A stretch of DNA of 37,625 nt from JACVCK01 sp041940385 (GTDB lineage: Bacteria; Planctomycetota; Phycisphaerae; Phycisphaerales; UBA1924), in contig JBGTSD010000023.1 of the NCBI GenBank assembly GCA_041940385.1, positions 1 to 37,625 on the forward strand, read 5' to 3'. The notes under the pieces were generated by a model. That model was not told where the DNA came from, ran no database searches, and saw nothing but the letters and a program-made list of their open reading frames with translations. Both the position numbers and the translations under genes were made by a program. Shown one piece after another: positions 1-5,749 of the stretch; position 1 is the stretch's first letter; every line of letters starts with the position of its first letter.

Positions 1-997
1 ACGCGATCGTGGCGAGCGCACCCGGCGCCAGCGTGTAGAGGAACGACATGCGCGCGACCATGTAGACGCCGGCCGTGACCATGGTGGCGGCGTGGATCAG
101 GGCCGAGACCGGTGTGGGGCCGGCCATGGCGTCCGGGAGCCACACGTACAGCGGGAGCTGCGCGGACTTACCGAAGGCGCCGATCATGAAGAAGATCGGG
201 ATCCACGTCGCCTGCCACGAGCCCGCCAGCGCGTGCCCGGCCCCATCAACGCCCGCCCCCACCATCGCGAAGAGCGGCCCGTACTCGATCGTGCCGAACG
301 TCACGAACGTCGTGAACACGCCGAGCACGAGCCCGAGGTCGCCGATGCGGTTGACGATGAACGCCTTCTTCGCCGCCGCGACCGCCGAGGGCTTCTTGTA
401 GAAGTAGCCGATCAGCAGGTACGAGCACAGGCCCACGCCCTCCCAGCCGAGGAAGAGCATCAGCAGGTTGTCGCCCATCACCAGGCACGACATCGCGAAG
501 ACGAAGAGCGCGAAGTACGCGAAGAAGCGGTTGTACCCCTGCCCGAGGTCATGCTCCATGTACTCGCTGGCGTAGAGCGCGATGAGCGCGCCCAGCCCGG
601 TGACAAAGAGCATCCACAGCATCGTCAGCGAGTCGATGTAGAGCGAGAAGTTCGCCAGCAGCGCCTCGCCCGGACCATCGCCCCAGTGGAACTGGATCCA
701 GTCCCACCCGTGGACGATGCTCGTCGCGTCGATCGCGCCCGGCCCGCCGCCCTGCATCCACACCGCCACCGCCGTCGCGAACGAGATCGCCAGCGACCCC
801 ACCACGATCAGCGCCGGCGCCTTGCTCTTCACCTTCAGCGCCGCGCACACGCCACAGAGCGCCGAAGCCAGCAGCGGCAGCAGCGGGATCAGCAGCGCCC
901 AGGCCGGTCCCTGCGCGATCGCCGCCGGCGCATGGCCCCCGTGGGCCGGCTCGGCCGCGAGCAGAAACGCCGTGTTGTTCGCAATGGTCTGGATCAA
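1..997 (-). CDS. nuoL: NADH-quinone oxidoreductase subunit L, N-terminal part (runs off left edge)
   Basis: Large antiporter-like membrane subunit of respiratory complex I, which takes part in proton pumping. About 332 codons are visible. The translation has the family's hydrophobic N-terminus (ALLIPLLPLLASALCGV) and conserved core (MGDNLLMLFLGWEGVGLCSY, KKAFIVNRIGDLGLVLG, GKSAQLPLYVWLPDAMAGPT, PVSALIHAATMVTAGVYM), which includes the conserved Glu and Lys of the proton path. The family is usually 600-650 residues, so roughly the C-terminal half is missing at the window edge. No ATG or GTG is available near the N-terminus. TTG at 997 is chosen, and an in-frame ATT at 1012 is the only alternative before the nuoK stop. 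It lies 24 bp behind nuoK and is surely co-transcribed with nuoJK. Identity is certain, the exact start is not. Confidence 0.93.
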   Translation of the reverse strand, partial: MIQTIANNTAFLLAAEPAHGGHAPAAIAQGPAWALLIPLLPLLASALCGVCAALKVKSKAPALIVVGSLAISFATAVAVWMQGGGPGAIDATSIVHGWDWIQFHWGDGPGEALLANFSLYIDSLTMLWMLFVTGLGALIALYASEYMEHDLGQGYNRFFAYFALFVFAMSCLVMGDNLLMLFLGWEGVGLCSYLLIGYFYKKPSAVAAAKKAFIVNRIGDLGLVLGVFTTFVTFGTIEYGPLFAMVGAGVDGAGHALAGSWQATWIPIFFMIGAFGKSAQLPLYVWLPDAMAGPTPVSALIHAATMVTAGVYMVARMSFLYTLAPGALATIA

Positions 998-1021
998 GCC
1001 ATCAATTCCAATGTTGACCGA

Positions 1022-1360
1022 CTACCCGCGCAGCTCCGCCCACGCCGACGCGTCCAGCGTCTCACGCCTGCGGAACAGGTACACCACCAGCGCCAAGGCC
1101 AGCGCCGCCTCCGCCGCGGCGATCGTCAGCACGAAGATCACGAACACATCGCCCGTCAGGTTCATGTGGTGGCGCCCGAACGCGATGAACGCCAGCCCCG
1201 CCGCCTGGAACATCAGCTCCGTGCAGAGGAACATGATGATCAGATTGCGCCGCGTCAGGAAACCGATCATCCCGATCGCGAACATCACCGCCGACACGAA
1301 CAGATAGTGCATCAGCGTCGACTGGTGGAACACGTCAACCTGCGCCAGCAGCCCGCTCAT
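1022..1360 (-). CDS. nuoK: NADH-quinone oxidoreductase subunit K
   Basis: Small membrane subunit of complex I, an MrpC-like part of the proton-translocating arm. At 112 residues it is slightly longer than the usual ~100. Three membrane segments are visible, with the family signatures HYLFVSAVMFAIGMIGFLTR, RRNLIIMFLCTELMFQAAGL and VFVIFVLTIAAAEAALALAL. The last two carry the conserved membrane glutamates. The ATG overlaps the nuoJ stop codon as ATGA (1357-1360), so the two are probably translationally coupled. nuoL follows. Confidence 0.97.
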   Translation of the reverse strand: MSGLLAQVDVFHQSTLMHYLFVSAVMFAIGMIGFLTRRNLIIMFLCTELMFQAAGLAFIAFGRHHMNLTGDVFVIFVLTIAAAEAALALALVVYLFRRRETLDASAWAELRG

Positions 1361-2316
1361 GCCTCACCCCCGAGGTCCAGCTTGCGCGCCGCGGCCAGCT
1401 TGCGCGTCTCCTCGACGTCGATCTGCTTCCGCGCCAGCACCACCGCGCCGAGCATCGCCATCAGCAGGATCACGCCCGCCAGCTCGAGCCCGAGCGGATG
1501 CTGCCCGACCAGCGCCAGGCCGATCCGCTGGATGTTCTCCGGCGCCGCCTCGGCGGGCAGCGCGAACTCCATCGTCTCGTTCGCCTCGAGCGCTCGGAAG
1601 ATCTGCATCTGCTCGCTGCCGCCCCAGCCGTTCGGGAACAGCACCGTCGCCGTCGTTCCCTCGACCGCGACGACCCGCGCCTCCGGCGGAATTCCGTACT
1701 GCGCCTCGAGCGCCGGCTCGAACCACTCCGCCAGCGCCGTGCCCAGAAACGCCGCGTCCGAGCCGCGCGCCGGCGGCGGCTCTGCAAGGCCGTTGCCCAG
1801 CATCGCCGTCAGCACCGCCAGCAGCGCGAAGCCCGCGACCGTCGACACGATCGGCTCGCGGCTGTAACGGTCATACTCGCTGAGCGCCTCGACCTCGTCC
1901 GCCGTCGGCGCCTGCGTCGCCAGCATGATCACGAAGAGGTACGTGATCAGGATCGCGCCCGCGTAGATGATGATCAGCGCGAACGCCATGAACTCGGCGC
2001 CCAGCAGCAGGTACATCCCCGCGGACGAGAGAATCGTCAGGATGAAATACAGGGCCGCGTACACCGGACGCGGATGGCTGATCATCCGCAGGGCCGCGCC
2101 AAGCCCGATAAGCGCAAACATATAGAAGTAGATCCCCGGGCCATTCCCCCCGGCCTTCAGCCCCATCGCCAAGAGCGCCAGGCCCAGCCCCGCGCCGGCG
2201 ATCAGCGCGCCGATCACCTGCGGGCTCAGGCCCTTCCGGGGCAGCGCCAGCGCAACGCCCAGCGCGCCAACGACCACGCCGAGATAGAGAAGGAAAGGTG
2301 ACGCGAGCGTGCTCAA
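1357..2316 (-). CDS. nuoJ: NADH-quinone oxidoreductase subunit J
   Basis: Membrane subunit of complex I. The core is clear: GIYFYMFALIGLGAALRM, then HPRPVYAALYFILTILSSAG, then LLGAEFMAFALIIIYAGAI and TYLFVIMLATQ. The chosen start is TTG at 2316, because it has a strong Shine-Dalgarno (GGGAGGGAGGAG, 2326-2337 on the complementary strand) nine bases upstream. The frame stays open further upstream, but that extension is Arg/Pro-rich and unlike the family. The product is 319 residues, against about 165-185 in enterobacteria. The extra length is a hydrophilic stretch of about 100 residues between the fourth membrane segment and a last one (LGLELAGVILLMAMLGAVVL), followed by a charged tail. It is the first nuo gene of this cluster in the window and is divergent from pgsA across 226 bp. 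Confidence 0.93.
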   Translation of the reverse strand: MSTLASPFLLYLGVVVGALGVALALPRKGLSPQVIGALIAGAGLGLALLAMGLKAGGNGPGIYFYMFALIGLGAALRMISHPRPVYAALYFILTILSSAGMYLLLGAEFMAFALIIIYAGAILITYLFVIMLATQAPTADEVEALSEYDRYSREPIVSTVAGFALLAVLTAMLGNGLAEPPPARGSDAAFLGTALAEWFEPALEAQYGIPPEARVVAVEGTTATVLFPNGWGGSEQMQIFRALEANETMEFALPAEAAPENIQRIGLALVGQHPLGLELAGVILLMAMLGAVVLARKQIDVEETRKLAAARKLDLGGEA

Positions 2317-2325
2317 CGTGCCGGG

Positions 2326-2337
2326 CTCCTCCCTCCC
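2326..2337 (-). promoter_or_regulatory. ribosome binding site of nuoJ
   Basis: GGGAGGGAGGAG on the minus strand, nine bases before the TTG at 2316. It decides the nuoJ start in favour of TTG over upstream in-frame codons. Confidence 0.75.
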
Positions 2338-2542
2338 GGGCCGCGCTCGATCCCCGCGGGCCGGCGTCCGGGGCCGGATGGGGGCAAATCGAGTCCGGGA
2401 AGGGTGCGTAGGGGCCGCCAACATAGGCACGCCGTGCACGGGCATCAACTCGGCGCCCCTTCCACAACCCACGCCACATCTCGTTGCCGCGCGCGCCACC
2501 CGCCCCAGTCCCTTGCGCTTCCGACGCCGTTACCATCCCCCC

Positions 2543-3220
2543 ATGACGACCGGCGCACCACCCCCCACTTGGAAGCGCAGCCTCCCCAACCAGCTCACCG
2601 CCCTGCGCATCCTCCTCGCCGCCGTCTTCGTCGCCCTCCTCTCCGTCTACCTCCACCGCGCCACAGGCTGGCGCGGCGACCCCGCCATCGTCCTCGCCGC
2701 CCTCCTCCTCTTCATCGCCGCCGCCCTCACCGACGCCCTCGACGGCTACCTCGCCCGTAAGTGGAACGTCGTCTCGGTCTTCGGACGCATCGCCGACCCC
2801 TTCGCCGACAAGATTCTCGTCCTCGGCGCCTTCGTCATGCTCTGCGGCCCGGCCTTCCACTTCGTCCGCGCCTCCGGCGAACGCGTCCAGGCCAGCGGCG
2901 TCCTCCCCTGGATGGTCGTCGTCATCCTCAGCCGCGACCTCCTCGTGACCACGCTTCGCGCCCTGGTCGAGGGCCGCGGCCAATCGTTCGCCGCCATCTC
3001 CGCCGGCAAGATCAAGATGATCGTCCAGTCGGTCGGCGCGCCGCTCATCCTCCTCTTCGTGCTCTTCGACGACCTCAAGCGGGGCAGCACGGTCCCCACG
3101 CGCTGGCCCGAGGCCGCGGCCGTCACCGCCTGGATCGTCACGCTCGTCACCGCGTGGTCCGCCATTCCATACGTCTTCAAGGGCGCCCGCATGCTCCGCG
3201 CGGAGCCGGCGCATGCCTGA
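2543..3220 (+). CDS. pgsA: CDP-diacylglycerol--glycerol-3-phosphate 3-phosphatidyltransferase
   Basis: Inner-membrane enzyme that transfers the phosphatidyl group of CDP-diacylglycerol to glycerol-3-phosphate, the committed step to phosphatidylglycerol. The 225-residue product begins with the typical LPNQLTALRILLA entry helix. It carries the complete CDP-alcohol phosphatidyltransferase motif DG-x2-AR-x8-G-x3-D-x3-D (residues about 69-91), including the catalytic aspartates. Several hydrophobic helices follow, and a GKIKMIVQSVG segment is present. ATG at 2543 is chosen by alignment of the N-terminus; upstream in-frame sequence is low-complexity, and no clear Shine-Dalgarno is seen. It overlaps pgpA by 8 bases, so the synthase and the phosphatase of the same pathway are coupled. 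Confidence 0.95.
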   Translation: MTTGAPPPTWKRSLPNQLTALRILLAAVFVALLSVYLHRATGWRGDPAIVLAALLLFIAAALTDALDGYLARKWNVVSVFGRIADPFADKILVLGAFVMLCGPAFHFVRASGERVQASGVLPWMVVVILSRDLLVTTLRALVEGRGQSFAAISAGKIKMIVQSVGAPLILLFVLFDDLKRGSTVPTRWPEAAAVTAWIVTLVTAWSAIPYVFKGARMLRAEPAHA

Positions 3221-3725
3221 CGCGCTCCGCACCGCGCTCCTCACCACCTGCGGCCTGGGCTTCGTCCGCCCCGCGCCCGGCACGTGGGGCTCGCTCCCGC
3301 CGCCCGCGCTCTATTTCCTGCTCGTTCTGCTCGGCGCAGACGAACTTGCCCTCAACGGCGCCATGCTCGCGCTCGTGATCGTGAGCGGCGCCGCGTGCCT
3401 CGCGCTCGGTCAATGGGGCGAGACCCGCTTCGGACGCAAGGACGCCTCGCACATCGTCGCCGACGAAACCTCCGGCCAGGCGCTCGCGCTCCTTTTCCTC
3501 CCTGCGCACGCCATGAGCACCTGGCCCCGCGCCATGCTCACGCTCGGCGCCGGCTTCCTTCTTTTCCGGCTCTTCGACATCGTCAAACCCCCGCCCGCCC
3601 GCGGCCTGCAACGTCTCCCTGGCGGCCTTGGCGTCCTGATCGACGACCTCTTCGCCGGCGTCTACGCCGCCATCGTGCTCCAGATCGCCCTCCGCCTCGC
3701 CTGGCCCGCAATCGCGGGGGCCTAG
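3213..3725 (+). CDS. pgpA: phosphatidylglycerophosphatase A
   Basis: Membrane phosphatase that removes the phosphate from phosphatidylglycerophosphate, the step after PgsA. The 170-residue protein shows the PgpA signatures in order: PAPGTWGSL near the N-terminus, GRKDASHIVADETSGQ (the acidic metal-binding motif), FRLFDIVKPPPAR, and GGLGVLIDDLFAGVYA at the C-terminus. The ATG at 3213 lies inside the end of pgsA and has GGAG (3202-3205) seven bases upstream. The reading is complete, and nothing unusual is visible. Confidence 0.95.
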   Translation: MPDALRTALLTTCGLGFVRPAPGTWGSLPPPALYFLLVLLGADELALNGAMLALVIVSGAACLALGQWGETRFGRKDASHIVADETSGQALALLFLPAHAMSTWPRAMLTLGAGFLLFRLFDIVKPPPARGLQRLPGGLGVLIDDLFAGVYAAIVLQIALRLAWPAIAGA

Positions 3726-3793
3726 AGCGGAATCATCAGGCGGCGGCCCTGCGCCGCTTCGCGCGCCAAAATCCTCGTGAGGAGGACCTGACC

Positions 3794-4117
3794 ATGCCCA
3801 TCCTGATCGGCTGCCTCGCGCTGATGTTCCCGCGCTTCGTGATCATCCTCATGGTGATCTTCAGCGACTACATCGGCGCCGCGTACAACACCATCATCTG
3901 GCCGCTGCTCGGCTTCCTCTTCATGCCCCTTACGACGCTGATGTACGCGTTCGCCATCAACTCCAACGGCTCGGTCAGCGGCCTCTACGTCGTCGGCATG
4001 GTCCTCGCCGTCCTCATCGACCTCGGTCTGCTCGGCGGCGGCGGAGGCATGTCGCATCGGCGCTACACCGTCTACAAGACCGGCGGCGTCAAGCGCGTCA
4101 AGAACGTCGCGAAGTAG
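3794..4117 (+). CDS. small conserved-looking membrane protein of unknown function
   Basis: A 107-residue protein with three predicted membrane segments (about residues 2-22, 32-52, 65-85). These are followed by a glycine run (GGGGG) and a basic, probably cytoplasmic tail (SHRRYTVYKTGGVKRVKNVAK). The ATG at 3794 is supported by GGAGG at 3781-3785 with eight bases of spacing. It lies 68 bp behind pgpA on the same strand, so it may share its transcript. Its stop is 12 bp from the converging stop of nuoB. I do not recognise a family. The orientation and the basic tail suggest a positive-inside topology. No catalytic motif is visible. Confidence 0.75.
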   Translation: MPILIGCLALMFPRFVIILMVIFSDYIGAAYNTIIWPLLGFLFMPLTTLMYAFAINSNGSVSGLYVVGMVLAVLIDLGLLGGGGGMSHRRYTVYKTGGVKRVKNVAK

Positions 4118-4129
4118 AAACAGACGAAC

Positions 4130-4696
4130 TCAGGTCGTGCCGACCGTCAGCCCCAGCGGCTGAGGCGAAACCTGGTGCGTCGGCTGCAGCGAGATCTGCA
4201 GCGGCACGCGCTTCCCGCCCGACGGCGGCAGGCCCTCTTCATCCACGTACCGCTGGATCGCCATCACGCCCTCGATCAGCATCTCGGGCCGCGGCGGACA
4301 ACCCGGCACGTACACATCCACCGGGATGTACTGGTCCACACCCTGCACGACCGCGTACGTGTCGAACACGCCGCCGGTCGAAGCGCACGCGCCCATCGAA
4401 ATCACCCACTTCGGCTCGGTCATCTGCTGGTAGATGCGCTGCAGCACCGGCATCGTCTTGATCGACACCCGACCCGCGACGATCAGCAGGTCCGACTGCC
4501 GCGGCGAAAACCGCATGACCTCCGCGCCGAACCGCGCAAGGTCGTACCGCGACGACGCGGTCGCCATCAGCTCGATCCCGCAGCACGCCGTCGCAAACGG
4601 CATCGGCCACAAGGACGACCGGCGCGCCCAGTTGATGACCTTCCGCAGCTGCGTGGTGAGAAACCCGTCAACGGGAATGGCAGATTCGAGGCCCAT
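4130..4696 (-). CDS. nuoB: NADH-quinone oxidoreductase subunit B
   Basis: Peripheral-arm subunit of complex I that holds the terminal iron-sulfur cluster N2, which passes electrons to quinone. All four ligands are visible: the tandem pair C38-C39 (in FATACCGIELM), C104 (SMGACASTGGVFDTY) and C133 (YVPGCPPRPE). At 188 residues it has normal length. The ATG at 4696 has AGGA six bases upstream. It stands alone: the nearest minus-strand gene downstream is nuoJ, 1.8 kb away beyond the pgsA-pgpA genes, and upstream is the REP-like array. It therefore probably has its own promoter in 4697-4880. A B-subunit apart from C, D and the J-L block is unusual for a nuo operon. Confidence 0.97.
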   Translation of the reverse strand: MGLESAIPVDGFLTTQLRKVINWARRSSLWPMPFATACCGIELMATASSRYDLARFGAEVMRFSPRQSDLLIVAGRVSIKTMPVLQRIYQQMTEPKWVISMGACASTGGVFDTYAVVQGVDQYIPVDVYVPGCPPRPEMLIEGVMAIQRYVDEEGLPPSGGKRVPLQISLQPTHQVSPQPLGLTVGTT

Positions 4697-4879
4697 GGTG
4701 TTCCTGTGGGGTCTAGGGAGCCGTCCGTGGATTCGCCCCGATTGTAGAGGGAGATTCGGCGGAGGTCAGGTCGGAGCAGCCAGCCTCGCAAGTCCAACCT
4801 CCGCTCGCTCGGAGGCAATCGCCGATCGCGTGCCCGCTGTTCAAGAATTCGAAGCTTCCCCGCCTTCTGCCTTGGTCTT

Positions 4880-4985
4880 GCGTTCCGGAGGAACGCGCGA
4901 CTGTAGCCGGGGGTGGAGGTCGCCGAAGGCGACCGAAACCCCCGGACCGCGAGGAACGGATTCACCGCCCCAGCGGGGCGGGCGA
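4880..4985 (+). repeat. REP-like hairpin unit A
   Basis: Three stem-loops in a row. Hairpin 1: arms 4880-4886 and 4890-4896 (GCGTTCC/GGAACGC, loop GGA), followed directly by GCGA (4897-4900). Central palindrome: outer arms 4907-4914/4938-4945 (CCGGGGGT/ACCCCCGG) and inner arms 4918-4924/4928-4934 (GGTCGCC/GGCGACC, loop GAA). Hairpin 3: arms 4965-4971/4975-4981 (CCGCCCC/GGGGCGG), followed directly by GCGA (4982-4985). Confidence 0.88.
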
Positions 4986-5032
4986 AACGCAAACAACGAA
5001 CTACGTTCACCACCGCGCACACGCCCGCGTAT

Positions 5033-5139
5033 TCGTCCCGAAGGGACGAGCGACCACAGCCGGGGGTGAAGGTCGCCGAAGGCGACCGGAACCCCCGGAC
5101 AGGCTGCCTTGTGGATTCCGCCCCGGAAGGGGCGGGCGA
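5033..5139 (+). repeat. REP-like hairpin unit B
   Basis: Same order and orientation as unit A. Hairpin 1 arms are 5033-5039/5043-5049 (TCGTCCC/GGGACGA), with compensatory changes relative to unit A, followed by GCGA (5050-5053). The central palindrome is 5060-5098 with the same GGTCGCC/GGCGACC core. Hairpin 3 arms are 5118-5124/5129-5135, followed by GCGA (5136-5139). It ends 27 bases before the transposase start codon. Confidence 0.88.
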
Positions 5140-5166
5140 AGCGCCGCCCAATCTCATAATGCCGTC

Positions 5167-5619
5167 GTGTCCGACACCTACTCCGTCATCCTCCTGCACA
5201 TCATCTTCTCCACCAAGCGGCGGAACCCTTGGCTCACCGATCCGATCCGCCCGCGCCTCTTCGAGTTCTTGGGCGGCATCGCCCGCGCCGAAGGCGCAAC
5301 GCCACTCGCGATCGGCGGCGCGACTGACCATGTCCACATGCTCAACCGGTGGCGCACCGATCGCGCACTCGGCGACCTCATGCGCGAGGTCAAGGCCCGC
5401 TCATCGCGCTGGCTCCACCAGACCTTCCCGGAGATGCGCGAATTCGCCTGGCAAGGCGGCTACGGCGCTTTCTCCATCGGGAAGTCCCAGGAGCAAACAC
5501 TCCGCCGCTACATCGCAAAGCAGGCCGAGCATCACGCATCGCGAAGCTTCATGGATGAGTTTCGCGACTTCCTCGACCGCTACGGCGCCGAGTACGACCC
5601 GAAATACCTCAACAACTAA
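5167..5619 (+). CDS. REP-associated tyrosine transposase-like protein (IS200/Y1 family)
   Basis: Single-strand DNA nickase/transposase of the Y1 HUH type (Transposase_17 fold), 150 residues. The HUH motif is H55-V-H57 in DHVHML. The catalytic tyrosine is Y115 in RRYIAKQAEHH, with Q119 one helical turn later. The usual WQGGYGAFSIGKSQ segment precedes it. Such proteins nick next to a short tetranucleotide beside a hairpin. Here the gene sits between two direct hairpin units upstream and one inverted unit starting at the base after its TAA, the layout expected of a RAYT with its own REP elements. GTG at 5167 is chosen because it gives the normal N-terminus (YSVILLHIIFSTKRR). All motif residues are intact, so it may be active. 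An IS200-like insertion with degenerate ends is the alternative. Confidence 0.9.
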   Translation: MSDTYSVILLHIIFSTKRRNPWLTDPIRPRLFEFLGGIARAEGATPLAIGGATDHVHMLNRWRTDRALGDLMREVKARSSRWLHQTFPEMREFAWQGGYGAFSIGKSQEQTLRRYIAKQAEHHASRSFMDEFRDFLDRYGAEYDPKYLNN

Positions 5620-5727
5620 TCGCTCGCCCCCGCCGGGGGCGATCACTCGTTAGTCACCCTTCCAGGGGTTCCGGTCGCCAGCGGCGACCTCCACCCCCGG
5701 CTGTGTTCGCGCGCCGCTCTGCGGCGA
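5620..5727 (-). repeat. REP-like hairpin unit C (inverted)
   Basis: Inverted copy of units A and B. Read on the plus strand: TCGC (5620-5623, GCGA on the minus strand) begins directly after the TAA of the transposase gene. It is followed by hairpin 3 (TCGCCCCC/GGGGGCGA, arms 5624-5631/5635-5642). The central palindrome spans 5662-5700 with inner arms GGTCGCC/GGCGACC (5673-5679/5683-5689). TCGC (5707-5710) then sits one base before hairpin 1 (CGCCGC/GCGGCG, 5712-5717/5721-5726). The unit ends 23 bases from the mfd stop codon. Confidence 0.85.
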
Positions 5728-5749
5728 AAACATCCCTGCCGGCACCCTC

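Larger units (their letters stand above)
4697..5166. other. intergenic region between nuoB and the RAYT gene
   Basis: No gene is seen in these 470 bases. From 4697 to 4879 I see no structure beyond what should be the nuoB promoter. From 4880 to 5139 the region consists of two REP-like hairpin units, listed separately. The last 27 bases lead to the GTG start of the transposase-like gene. Confidence 0.6.
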
